Positions 28,801-40,857 of a stretch of 64,000 bases of DNA are shown one piece after another. The translations under genes were made by a program, and so were the position numbers. The notes beneath the pieces were generated by a model. That model was given only the letters and a program-made list of their open reading frames with translations, had not been told where the DNA came from and ran no database searches. The stretch's first letter is position 1. Each line of letters starts with the position of its first letter. The stretch comes from Bugulina stolonifera (lineage: Eukaryota > Bryozoa > Gymnolaemata > Cheilostomatida > Bugulidae), in NCBI GenBank assembly GCA_935421135.1, contig OW285187.1, positions 558,001 to 622,000 on the forward strand, read 5' to 3'.

Positions 28801-31473
28801 GCACACACCTGCATGTGTATGTCTAAGGTACTTACTAGTATAACCTATTCAACATAAGCACACACCTGCATGTGTATGTCATAAGGTACTCACTAGTATA
28901 ACTTATTCAACATAAGCACACACCTGCATGTGTATGTCTAAGGTACTCACTAGTATAACCTATTCAACATAAGGACACACCTGCATGTGTATGTCATAAG
29001 GTACTCACTAGTATAACTTATTCAACATAAGCACACACCTGCATGTGTATGTCTAAGGTACTTACTAGTATAACCTATTCAACATAAGCACAAACCTGCA
29101 TGTGTATGTCTAAGGTACTCACTAGTATAACCTATTCAGCATAAGCACACACCTGCATGTGTATGTCTAAGGTACTTACTAGTATAACCTATTCAACATA
29201 AGCACACACCTGCATGTGTATGTCATAAGGTACTCACTAGTATAACTTATTCAACATAAGCACACACCTGCATGTGTATGTCTAAGGTACTCACTAGTAT
29301 AACCTATTCAACATAAGGACACACCTGCATGTGTATGTCATAAGGTACTCACTAGTATAACTTATTCAACATAAGCACACACCTGCATGTGTATGTCTAA
29401 GGTACTTACTAGTATAACCTATTCAACATAAGCACAAACCTGCATGTGTATGTCTAAGGTACTCACTAGTATAACCTATTCAGCATAAGCACACACCTGC
29501 ATGTGTATGTCTAAGGTACTTACTAGTATAACCTATTCAACATAAGCACACACCTGCATGTGTATGTCTAAGGTACTCACTAGTATAACCTATTCAGCAT
29601 AAGCACACACCTGCATGTGTATCTTCAGTGTTGAACAGGTGCTGATACATCCAAGAGATGTATATACAGTGTATGATAATAGTGATATCAACAAAACCTT
29701 AGGTAACCCATGATACTCTGGCCTGTCCATCTCTAGTAGTTTGTTCTGAACATTCCTCCACTCTTCTTCTTGCTTACATCCCTCATGATCTATGTGCAGC
29801 CAGAGTGTAGATATGCCCTCCTCATCTCTTGAACTTGGACTCTCAACAGCTGTACAGTTCAATTGGTTTTCCTAAAACAAAGTGAATTGTTATAGAGTAG
29901 GCAAAATGGGACTCACACTTGTAGAATAAATTCCAAGTTATTTACCTACGGCAGATGGTGATGTGGTACTGAATGTAGTCAATTACATGTATTTACCTAC
30001 CTGTGCGGTTCCTACAGCCAATGGTGATGCGGTACTGAATGTAGTCAGCAATGTCTTTGCCTGTTTAGCAGCAGCAGAAGCAAACAACTTCCAAGTATAG
30101 ACATAGGCGGAATCCAACAGCGAATACTCGTTTAAACCATACTTAATGATTTTGAAGATGTCATCATTTATAACTATTATTTGAAATTCTATCTCATGTG
30201 AAGCCAGTCTCCATTTTAAGTTTACAGGTTTTTGACTTTCACGGAATATTCGACTTTCAGGTTTACAAGCATCATTGGAATTGGTTATGCTTTTTCGAGA
30301 GAACAAGTTGCGCCTTTGAACAAACGGTAGACCTGTCACAACTTGGGCAAATAGTTCTGTAGCTGCACTAAACATGAGGTAGTCTAGAGGTGTATTTCCA
30401 GCACTGTCTGCGACCAACACCCTGACTAAGTCGACGTAGTCTAGGTAGTCACAGAGTATTGGGAACACATTGTTAGTGTAACGAGAAAGTGCTGCCAAAT
30501 GAAACACATTATGACCGTCAGCATTTCTCTGCTCTAAGAGGTACTTCAAGTCGACTAAAGGCTCACAGTTGTCTTCTATGTACTCTAGTGTTGATGTTAA
30601 TTCTTCTGGCGTGAATTTCAGAACGTAGTACATGAGAGCAGTGTATCCTTGGTTGTCTGTCTCCTTTACATAATCTACCAAATCATCAACTGACTCTAAC
30701 AGAGCTTCTACAACCTCATAGCATTCAGCAACATGCAACGCAGTTTGTCCTTTGTTATTCTTCAGCAGTTGTAAGTCTTCTGATGGGTAGATCTGACAGA
30801 GGTACTCCACAACGTCTGCGATGCTATCCTCAGCAGCTGTATGTAATGCTGTCTGCCCTTCCTTGTCAGCTAAGGTAACAACATTGATATTGCAGTGTTC
30901 CACAGCGTTTATGATGGCCTCAGCTGTATACCTGTCTTTAGCTACGTGTAGGGCAGTCTGGCCATAGCTGTCCCTTTTAAATACCAGCTCATCCACTACA
31001 AGTGAGAAACTACACAGGTACTGGACTACATCAAGTCTACCGACATAAGAGGTCAGGTGTAGTGCTGTCCAACTAAGCATGTCTACAGCTAGTAGAAGAT
31101 TTGGTATTTCCTGCTCAGGTACTGCACTGATGATTAGCTCAGCCATGCATCTGTCTGTGACGTAGTGCAGAGCTGGTGCCTTAATTGCATCATTGTGCAA
31201 TATAAACTGATGGTCGTCTGCTAGAGAGAACTCTGAGATATATTCCTTGCAGTATGTTCTGTCTCTAGAAGATATAGTGCAGCTATTTCCACTGCATTCA
31301 GTTCCATCTAGTTGAAACAGACTCCGGGCTGTACCTTTAGCTGCTTTACCAGTTATCAGAGGTGCGGATAGTTTTACAACTAACTTATCTTTATATATAC
31401 CGGCAGTGGCATCTTTGGTGGAGTCAAGGTCATCACTTGTTACTGCACTCATAAGAACCCTGTGCTTCTCCAT
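25807..31473 (-). CDS. Ankyrin-repeat protein continuing into a caspase-like peptidase domain
   Basis: Minus-strand exons: 31473-30001, 29871-29698 (donor uncertain), 27847-27769, 27667-27421, 26947-26738, 26539-26310 and 26092-25807. Exon 1 (491 codons) has about seven ankyrin repeats around residues 100-370 (WTALHLTSYVGRLDVVQYL; GQTALHVA; GQTALHTAAEDS). The later exons show caspase p20 features: QRGKALIVCN, YDQTAAGIISCIKEFS, the histidine in LAIMSHGGDGDITGDDG, and IPK joined to MVQLSFCRGSV with the catalytic cysteine. p10-like features follow (CYVCFSTLPDS; IEVINMLADVAAVVR). QACxG is SFCRG here. Exons 3-7 phases agree; the exon 2-3 junction does not close with the first donor, so an alternative donor or a small exon in the array is likely. 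That both halves form one transcript is inferred from lack of an intervening promoter or stop. Confidence 0.72.
27025..27420 (-). repeat. 33-bp minisatellite starting on the caspase exon 4 donor
   Basis: Twelve copies; on the minus strand the unit is gttctagccaaccaattag plus ctctaacggtgg(g). The first copy begins at the exon end (AACCAT then gttctag). The unit is 11 codons and is open except for one stop near 27340. Confidence 0.93.
27848..29625 (-). repeat. 57/58-bp minisatellite (about 31 copies) ending on a caspase-gene acceptor
   Basis: On the minus strand each unit contains tagtgagtaccttag then acatacacatgcag then gtgtgtgc. The final copy leads into exon 3 (tgagtaccttag then ACGCTGACG), so all units carry a copy of that acceptor. 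Each unit also has CAG/gtgtgtgc 14 bases further on, a potential micro-exon. Two subtypes (tctaag and tcataag) alternate. Confidence 0.94.
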
Positions 31474-32467
31474 ACTCTCTACTTTATCTGTAATTCTGCG
31501 TCCTCTTTTAGTCTATACTCTAGCCTGTGGTCCTCCTTGTAAGCACTAAATGATTGGTGGATATTTTGCAGTAGCCCATCTTCTACCTCTTTTTACCTTG
31601 GTTGTGCTGGTAGCTATAATAGTGCTACAGTGTCCTTTTATTGGATATACTACTACTAGTCACTAATTACCTCTGCACTATGTCAGATATTAGGTAAATG
31701 TGTCTAGTCTACTAGTCTACTACCACACCGTTAGTTCAGCTACTGGTATCACATGTCACACCTGTTTATGCTTAGATGATTGATGGACCTGCCTACTAGA
31801 CTATTACACTGTAACTACATGTACAATGTACATGTATGTATGCAGAGGGGTAGGTTTGGTCAATGTGTTTATAACAATACCACAGTAGTTGTCCTTTCAT
31901 GTCATTTTATAGAAGGAGAGAAGGCAATTTCAGATATGGTCTTATTCACTGCATGTCTGTTTATAGCAGTTATTCTGTCCATGTACATGTACCCTACATA
32001 TACATGATTGTATTATCCAGGCCTTCAGGAGGAGGCAACTCTATGTATATATATAAAAGTATTATATAACACAATATAGATATAACTGTTATTATGCTCA
32101 GTTTATTAATGTACTCCAATATTATATAATATACACGGAATAAACTGGTGTACTCTAATATTATAATATAATACCACAACATGCAGGCCTTTTCCATTGA
32201 GATTTTCTAATAATAAGATCAAAAATGTAATGCAATAGTAATAATTCTCTATATATGACAATTACCTACAATGTATATGTATATATAATGTATATAATAT
32301 ACTCAATCTGCATACAATGTATATGTATAATATATGTATCATAAGAGTCTTCATCATCGATTCAGAACTAGTCTGCAGTTGCCAATATAAAATGTTCAAA
32401 GCATGGAATTCTGTTGAGCCAATAATACTATAATTATTGTAAAGGATTTAAACAAGTAGTACTAGTC
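31474..32467. other. Intergenic region between ankyrin-caspase gene and lipoxygenase 3' end
   Basis: Both genes are on the minus strand, so this holds the lipoxygenase 3' flank and the ankyrin gene promoter. It is AT-rich with TATA-like runs. No coding region or RNA gene seen. Confidence 0.6.
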
Positions 32468-32575
32468 GAATGTAACTAGATGCTAATAGCATGTTACTAG
32501 ACATTAATAGCATGTAACTAGACGCCAATAGCATGTAACTAGATGCCAATAGCATGTTACTAGATGCTAATAGCA
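32468..32575 (-). repeat. Short array repeating the lipoxygenase stop-codon region
   Basis: About four copies of a unit near 21-22 bp. On the minus strand the first reads GCTATTAGCATC TAG taacat, in which ATTAGCATC TAG is the last codons and stop of lipoxygenase. Downstream copies repeat gctattggcatctag and variants. Confidence 0.88.
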
Positions 32576-35500
32576 TTGGGAATATCAGATGGCAGTAGTA
32601 CGTCATACTTCCTCTTCCTTGTCTTGTTCTTCTCCATGATTGTTGATTGAATCTTCTTCAGCTCTGCTTTAAAACTGCAAATGAGAGGGAACTTATCGGC
32701 TAAACATCAGCATAACAACTAACCATGTTATATGCCACCTACAGTGTATATAAAGGATATGCATAACATTGTAGAGTAACACTCATGTATAGCCAACAGC
32801 GTACATGTACATTCACTTACTTGTCAAGAGCTTTGGTAGCAATGCTGTCGTATCCATATTGGATTTCAAAGTTGCCCAGTTCTTGGGTGGCCCTCTCACT
32901 CAGAGTCTTGGTGATCTTGACGACCTCCAGCGTGGCGCCCTTTTTCGGCAGGATGCTAACCACATATGCCTCTGTTAGTGCGTCCTGTCAACAATAATAT
33001 CTTAGTTGAATTGCAGACAGTTGGTTTCCTTAGATGTCACATCACTCGGTAACTCATACATTGCATGACGATAAACAGGAAGAGATATAGCCCTTACATG
33101 TGTGGTTGGCCTCTGCTGTCGGAGGCTAGCTGGGTAGTTTGGAGGGAATCCATACTCGTCATACTGGCCAAAGTTGACAGCAGCGTGTTGTACACTCGAG
33201 TTGAAAATAAACACAGTCAGTAGCTCTATGAGGACAGCATTGCTTGTGATGTCTTCCATACCCTGCAGAATTAACCAATCATATTCAATATATTGTTGTT
33301 ACTCTGCACAAGGAGATATTCATGTTTCGATGGACTATACTACGGTCATGTGACTATACGTACTATGGTCATATGACTATACCATGGTCATGTGACTATA
33401 GTATGGTCATGTGACTATACTATGGTCATGTGACTATACTATGGTCATGTGACTATACTATGGTCATGTGACTATACTACGGCCATGTGACTATACTATG
33501 GTCATGTGACTATACTACGGTCATGTGACTATACTACGGTCATGTGACTATACTATGGTCATGTGACTATACTACGGTCATGTGACTTACATTGAACTTA
33601 GCAGAGTCTCGGAGCTCAGTAACCCAGGCATGGATCTCGGTGTCTCCTGACAGCTTATCCGGGGTGTCTGCAGGTAAGCAACAAGAATCAATTATTAATT
33701 CATATAATACTAGTGGGTTTGTTGTACAACAATACATGGATGTGTAGTAAAAGGATACTACACATCCATGTAACCAGAAACGGGTGCAAATCTAACTATA
33801 CCACATACATTTTAGAAAGCAAGTTCAAATAGTACTGTATGTATGGCGTATACTTGTCAGTATATACTCAACTATTATAGGCCTGTAATATTATAGTAAT
33901 TTTTACACGTATAGTAAGTTTGCAATACATACCATAGACTTGGCTAACAACCTCTGTTACATATTTCTCTATAGCCTCCCAGAGCAGAAGAGCGTCGTCT
34001 CTGTAGAAATAGTTAGGAAGGTTCTCCACTCCTCTGTTCTTGATGTCTTTACGCAGGTTACCATTGCGTTGTACGTCCCACTCTGCCCACTTCTCCTTGA
34101 TTATATTGAACATACCGACACGGCCAATGTCCATGGCAGTGTCGACCCACCCTCCGACTGACACCAGGGCACTTACAGCCAAACTAAAACGCAAACAATA
34201 GTAAACATCAGCTCTAGTCTTCTAAACGTCTTTGAAATTGATTGAATGTTAACTAGAGACTGGACAGTCTGTCAATGAGCTCTACTACAACTTACGAGTT
34301 GATGCTGATAATGTAGAGGAAGTGGGGAGCCAGAAGTCTGTAGATGGGGTGAGACTGTGAGAGCTGTCTGTTTGTGATTACTGCTACCGACTCCATCAGC
34401 AGATGAGTTAGACCTGCAGATTATAATAGGTTTGTTATCAATCTGACACAGTGTAGGTACATACATGTATATGCAGTGTAGGTACATACATGTATACACA
34501 GTGTAGGTACATACATGTATATGCAGTGTAGGTATATACATGTATATGCAGTGTAGGTATATACATGTATATGCAGTGTAGGTATATACATGTATATGCA
34601 GTGTAGGTATATACATGTATATGCAGTGTAGGTATATACATGTACATGCAGTGTAGGTATATACATGTATATGCAGTGTAGGTATATACATGTATATGCA
34701 GTGTAGGTATATACATGAACATGCAGTGTAGGTATATACATGTATATGCAGTGTAGGTATATACATGTATATGCAGTGTAGGTATATACATGTATATGCA
34801 GTGTAGGTATATACATGTATATGCAGTGTAGGTATATACATGTATATGCAGTGTAGGTATATACATGTATATGCAGTGTAGGTACATACCTGTACATGCA
34901 GTGTAGGTATATACATGTACATGTATATGCAGTGTAGGTATATACATGTACATGTATATGCAGTGTAGGTATATACATGTATATGCAGTGTAGGTATATA
35001 CATGTATATGCAGTGTAGGTATATACATGTATATGCAGTGTAGGTATATACATGTATATGCAGTGTAGGTATATACATGTATATGCAGTGTAGGTATATA
35101 CATGTATATGCAGTGTAGGTATATACATGTATATGCAGTGTAGGTATATACATGTATATGCAGTGTAGGTATATACATGTATATGCAGTGTAGGTATATG
35201 ATGAATATATGGAATTGTGTGCTCCGTAGTGAGTTAGTTGCACAGCTGGGGGGGGGGTGTAGTGTGTGTATTGACAACTCACCAAGATGGGACGCTGACT
35301 GATGGTGAGCGCTGTCAGCCAAGTTGAACCAGATCTTGGCAGCTAGCCAGGTGTACTCTGCATCATTAGGTGTGAAAACCTAAAATATAAAAATGCTACA
35401 TAAAAAATCATACAATAAAATCATGTCAAGTTTGGTAATGGTGAATGCTAATCAAACACTGTTATATACGCTGTATTAGACTGTGTATCAGGGCTAACAC

Positions 35501-38500
35501 TTACAGGGTTGTCTGCTGCTGGCTTAGGCATGAGCTGTATAGCAACTGGTACCAAGTCCCCAGTCTCCTTCACAAAAAATAGGCAAGTCGGTCCTGGCAT
35601 CTACATGTACAATAATATACAGATCAGTATAGGGTAAGACAACTCTAAGGTGAGACAAGTAGAGGGTAAGAAGTATTTGACTTTTATGATGGGAAGTAAT
35701 GTATCTACTTACAATTTTACCCCTTGTGACCTCAATATCTGCCATATAGGAGAAGTCCAGCTTGAACAGTCTCTTTTCTTCTATAGCCTTCTCAATGGTC
35801 ATGCCTTCTAGAAGGTTCCTCTCCAGTATACTTGGGTCTTTTACTATCTCCTCCATGCTGTTGTAATAACATATTACTTGCAATAGTATAACACCAAATA
35901 AACAGAATCAGCACTAAATGAATTCATCCTCAAACTTGGATACACTTAGACTTACTGAGAGGGCATCTCGGTACATATGCACTTAGACTTACTGGGAGGG
36001 CATCTCGGTACATATGCACTTAGACTTACTGGGAGGGTATCTCGGTACAGAGCTGGACCATTGCTGGGTTACAACCGGCTAGTTTCTGGTTACCAAATTC
36101 CTCATCACTCTTCCAGTTCTGCACTCCCTGGAACAGACATTCAGACACTACTATAATACTAGACTAGGGATTGATTGAATTGACTCTTCTACCAGCCAAT
36201 CACCATCGTATATATATACATTCATGTTGAATTTATGTTGAAATAGTAGGAGTCGTCCTCTCTCATTTTTGGATAAATTACTTTCAACAAAAGAATTCTT
36301 CATAGGTTTAGATGTGCGTATAACAGGAGTGGACAAGTATTCACCATATATACTTACAGCAGGGGTGGACAGAGGTCCATCATATATATACTTACAGCAG
36401 GGGTGGACAGAGGTCCATTATATATATACTTACAGCAGGGGTGGTCAGAGGTCCATTATATATATACTTACAGCAGGGGTGGACAGAGGTCCATTATATA
36501 TATACTTACAGCAGGGGTGGTCAGAGGCCCATCGTATAAAGTCTCCACATCCAGCAGACTATCGAATTCCTCCGTCTGCCAGCTGGTGAGGGCTGCCTTT
36601 GCCGTCACAGTTAGTAAGTCTGCTCCAAGACCCAACTGTAAACACATTACAATACCACTATTAGTATACTGTACAAGTATAATGTGTACTTACACATATG
36701 TACATTAGTATACTGTACAAGTATAATGTGTACTTACACATATATACATTAGTATACTGTACAAGTATAATGTGTACTTACACATATGTACACTAGTATA
36801 CTGTACAAGTATAATGTGTACTTACACAGATATACATTAGTATACTGTACAAGTATAATGTGTACTTACACATATATACATTAGTATACTGTACAAGTAC
36901 AATGTGTACTTACACAGATATACACTAGTATACTGTACAAGTACAATGTGTACTTACACAGATGTACACTAGTATACTGTACAAGTATAATGTGTACTTA
37001 CACAGATGTACATTAGTATACTGTACAAGTATAATGTGTACTTACACAGATATACATCAGTATACTGTACAAGTATAATGTGTACTTACACAGATATACA
37101 CTAGTATACTGTACAAGTAATGTGTACTTACACAGATATACATTAGTATACTGTACAAGTATAATGTGTACTTACACAGATATACATTAGTATACTGTAC
37201 AAGTATAATGTGTACTTACACATATATACATTAGTATACTGTACAAGTATAATGTGTACTTACACAGATGTACATTAGTATACTGTACAAGTACAATGTG
37301 TACTTACACATATATACACTAGTATACTGTACAAGTATAATGTGTACTTACACAGATGTACATTAGTATACTGTACAAGTATAATGTGTACTTACACATA
37401 TATACATTAGTATACTGTACAAGTATAATGTGTACTTACACAGATATACATTAGTATACTGTACAAGTATAATGTGTACTTACACAGATGTACATTAGTA
37501 TACTGTACAAGTAATGTGTACTTACACAGATATACATTAGTATACTGTACAAGTATAATGTGTACTTACACAGATGTACATTAGTATACTGTACAAGTAT
37601 AATGTGTACTTACACAGATGTACATTAGTATACTGTACAAGTAATGTGTACTTACACAGATATACATTAGTATACTGTACAAGTATAATGTGTACTTACA
37701 CAGATGTACATTAGTATACTGTACAAGTATAATGTGTACTTACACATATATACACTAGTATACTGTACAAGTACAATGTGTACTTACACAGATGTACATT
37801 AGTATACTGTACAAGTATAATGTGTACTTACACATATATACACTAGTATACTGTACAAGTATAATGTGTACTTACACAGATGTACATTAGTATACTGTAC
37901 AAGCACAATGTGTACTTACACATATGTACATTAGTATACTGTACAAGTACAATGTGTACTTACACATATGTACATTAGTATACTGTACAAGTACAATGTG
38001 TACTTACACAGATATACACTAGTATACTGTACAAGTACAATGTGTACTTACACAGATATACACTAGTATACTGTACAAGTACAATGTGTACTTACACATA
38101 TGTACATTAGTATACTGTACAAGGACAATGTGTACTTACACATATGTACACTAGTATACTGTACAAGTACAATGTGTACTTACACATATGTACATTAGTA
38201 TACTGTACAAGGACAATGTGTACTTACACATATGTACACTAGTATACTGTACAAGTACAATGTGTACTTACACAGATATACACTAGTATACTGTACAAGT
38301 ACAATGTGTACTTACACAGATGTACATTAGTATACTGTACAAGTACAATGTGTACTTACACAGATATACACTAGTATACTGTACAAGTACAATGTGTACT
38401 TACACATATGTACATTAGTATACTGTACAAGGACAATGTGTACTTACACATATGTACACTAGTATACTGTACAAGTACAATGTGTACTTACACAGATATA

Positions 38501-40753
38501 CACTAGTATACTGTACAAGTACAATGTGTACTTACACAGATATACACTAGTATACTGTACAAGTACAATGTGTACTTACACATATGTACATTAGTATACT
38601 GTACAAGTATAATGACGTTGTGTACTTACAAAGTAACTGTTGGTAAACTCTTCATCCTTTGGCACAATCTCTACCTAACAAGATACACAAAACAATAACA
38701 TAACATAACACAGCATAACATAACATAACATAACATAACATAACATAACATAACACAGCATAACATAACATAACATAACATAACATAGTATTACTACTAC
38801 CATCTTCCCTAAGACAACTGAAGAGCTCAATGCTCAGGTATATTAGTACATGTATATACTTTTAGACTTGTAATAAGATAATGTATCAGAAAGGCAATCT
38901 TCAGGCAGTAGATGATCAGTGACTAGAGGTAGAGCGAACTAATGATATAATAGAATAATATATGATTACTGTATTGTAGTATACAAACAATGAGGAGTTG
39001 CCTCATCCTACTCATAGAGAAGATAACTCCGAGTATATATTACATACTAACCTGTGGAGGTGCCCCGAACACTTTGTTTGACAGAATGTATCTCCGTCTC
39101 ATCTTTAGCAGCTCCTCAGCCCGCTGTCCCTTGTTCTTATCGAACTGGGGGAGACAACTGTCGTACTCGGTGAATCGCATCTCATCTCCACCGTGCAGCC
39201 ATCTGTTTAGAGGGAAGATACTCGAGTCAAGGACTTCTCCTGCTTGGTTCACATGGTTCACCACAAGCTTTAACACATACCTGTGGAGATCAAGTAGTTT
39301 ATATACACATCAATGCATGTGTATATACGGGTATGTATCAATGTACATGTACTTGTATATGGGTATATATCAATATATGTGTATATTATATAGGTATATA
39401 CATGCATAATTATCTGTTGTTGTAATAACACATTATAATAGTGTTGCAACATTTACAACAATATTTAATATTTAATACATGCATATTTGCAAATGAATAT
39501 TATTATGTTATGTATTTAATGGAGGAAATTAAATGACAGCTGCCTCTATATAACTTGTATTTATAAATCACTGTGACAGTGTGATTAATTTGCATGTTAT
39601 ATAATTACAGTGTAAGAATTGATGCTCTGTGAGTTATATGATAATGTAGTAATTGCATGTGTACATGTGCTGACATCACAGTGTACATGTGCTGACATCA
39701 CAGTGTACATGTGCTGACATCACAGTGTACATGTGCTGACATCACAGTGTACATGTGCTGACATCACAGTGTACATGTGCTGACATCACAGTGTACATGT
39801 GCTGACATCACAGTGTACATGTGCTGACATCACAGTGTACATGTGCTGACATCACAGTGTACATGTGCTGACATCACAGTGTACATGTGCTGACATCACA
39901 GTGTACATGTGCTGACATCACAGTGTACATGTGCTGACATCACAGTGTACATGTGCTGACATCACAGTGTACATGTGCTGACATCACAGTGTACATGTGC
40001 TGACATCACAGTGTACATGTGCTGACATCACAGTGTACATGTGCTGACATCACAGTGTACATGTGCTGACATCACAGGGTACATGTGCTGACATCACAGT
40101 GTACATGTGCTGACATCACAGTGTACATGTGCTGACATCACAGGGTACATGTGCTGACATCACAGTGTACATGTGCTGACATCACAGTGTACATGTGCTG
40201 ACATCACAGTGTACATGTGCTGACATCACAGGGTACACAATGACATCACAGGGTACACAATGACATCACAGTGTACATGTGCTGACATCACAGTGTACAT
40301 GTGCTGACATCACAGGGTACACAATGACATCACAGGGTACACAATGACATCACAGGGTACTCACCAGTCATCTTCATTCTCTTCGTTCTGTCTCCGGATG
40401 CAGACGTCTGAGATCTTGAGAAGTCCAGGCAGATCGAGAGGTACTTCAACTTGGTCTCCCTTGGTGAAGTCGTCGTTTCCACCACTGGTGAGGTGCTGCT
40501 CCTGGCTGACTGTTCCACTCGTGTCAGTGAATGTCATATACACCTGGAAATACACAACATTGTACACATGGAAGGTATACATACATACACTAATATAATA
40601 TAATATAATATAATATGCATCATATATGTCATATAAACTGAAGTAAATGTGTTATAACAATACCACGGCATCTTTTACGCCAGCTCCTTTCTTGTCACCT
40701 GTGTGCACGATTAGTTTATGAGTAGCATAGGTTGTACTGCCGGTAATACCCAT
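32560..40753 (-). CDS. PLAT-domain lipoxygenase, 15 exons, complete
   Basis: Exons: 40753-40664, 40543-40365, 39280-39052, 38674-38630, 36635-36510, 36127-36030, 35857-35713, 35600-35505, 35379-35283, 34413-34296, 34183-33933, 33667-33591, 33262-33098, 32984-32821 and 32674-32560. Phases close to 664 aa, the usual animal length. A PLAT domain (residues 1 to about 115, [14 protein letters not shown]) precedes the catalytic domain. Iron ligands are H367 and H372 (SASHLGLTHLL), H543 ([11 protein letters not shown]), N547 and the C-terminal I664 (NAISI), all present. Alanine at the stereocontrol position (A424, VDTAM) predicts an S-hydroperoxide. It would dioxygenate polyunsaturated fatty acids; no signal peptide is visible. 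Substrate and regiospecificity cannot be told. Introns hold large arrays. Confidence 0.94.
33320..33590 (-). repeat. 19-bp minisatellite at lipoxygenase exon 12 donor
   Basis: About 13 copies of catgtgactatactatggt. On the minus strand the donor reads TTCAAT then gtaagtcacatgacc, merging into the repeat (gtcacatgacc). Confidence 0.92.
33734..33771. repeat. Perfect 16-bp hairpin in lipoxygenase intron 11
   Basis: ACATGGATGTGTAGTA, loop aaagga, then its exact complement. No further pairing beyond the stem is obvious, so it is shorter than a typical microRNA precursor. Confidence 0.9.
34435..35205 (-). repeat. 25-bp minisatellite (about 30 copies) in lipoxygenase intron 9
   Basis: Unit gtgtaggtatatacatgtat plus atgca. 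Long minus-strand open frames (YTCIYLHC...) through it are artefacts of a stop-free repeat. Confidence 0.95.
35940..36045 (-). repeat. 37-bp array repeating the exon 6 end and donor of lipoxygenase
   Basis: Three copies. On the minus strand each reads gagat(a/g)ccctc(c/t)ca followed by gtaagtctaagtgc, copying the exon 6 end (ACCGAGATACCCTCCCA) and its donor at 36029. Confidence 0.93.
36335..36535 (-). repeat. 38-bp array repeating the exon 5 end and donor of lipoxygenase
   Basis: Five donor copies at 36509, 36471, 36433, 36395 and 36357. Each is CCACCCCTGCT followed by gtaagtatatata, like the real exon 5 end. Because 38 is not a multiple of three and the frame soon reaches TGA, only the first donor preserves the protein. 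Confidence 0.94.
36655..38620 (-). repeat. 44-bp minisatellite (about 45 copies) filling lipoxygenase intron 4
   Basis: Unit tgtgtacttacacagatata plus cattagtatactgtacaagtataa. On the minus strand every unit contains tgtgtaagtacacat, like the real exon 4 donor (TACTTT then gtaagtacaca) at 38629. Variants of one to three bases define subtypes. Confidence 0.95.
38697..38790. repeat. (AACAT)n-like pentanucleotide repeat
   Basis: taacataacataacat with occasional acagca, in lipoxygenase intron 3. Confidence 0.9.
39655..40365 (-). repeat. 22-bp minisatellite at lipoxygenase exon 2 donor
   Basis: About 30 copies of cagtgtacatgtgctgacat plus ca. Nearest the exon, a shorter variant on the minus strand (gtgagtaccctgtgatgtca) merges with the real donor (GACTG then gtgagtaccc). 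Confidence 0.94.
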
Positions 40754-40830
40754 CTTAGCTTAGCTCTGTTATTTCTCTTCTGGTTTCTGTTGAGAGTAGA
40801 GTTATGGCAGAGCGCAGAGAAAGGTCAGGC

Positions 40831-40857
40831 TTATATACCCCTCTGTCATCAACCAAT
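40831..40857 (-). promoter_or_regulatory. Lipoxygenase core promoter: TATA box and CCAAT box
   Basis: On the minus strand GGGTATATAAGCC (TATATAA at 40831-40837) lies about 80 bp upstream of the ATG. An inverted CCAAT (40853-40857) sits about 15 bp further up. Spacing suits a start site near 40805 and a short 5' UTR. Confidence 0.65.

Noticed and set aside
33734..33771. microRNA precursor
   Set aside because: The stem is perfect but only 16 bp with a 6-base loop and no extended pairing, too short for a usual precursor.
34272..35322. Minus-strand frames of 235-337 codons (YTCIYLHC repeats)
   Set aside because: Products of the 25-bp array in lipoxygenase intron 9; they overlap the intron between well-supported exons.
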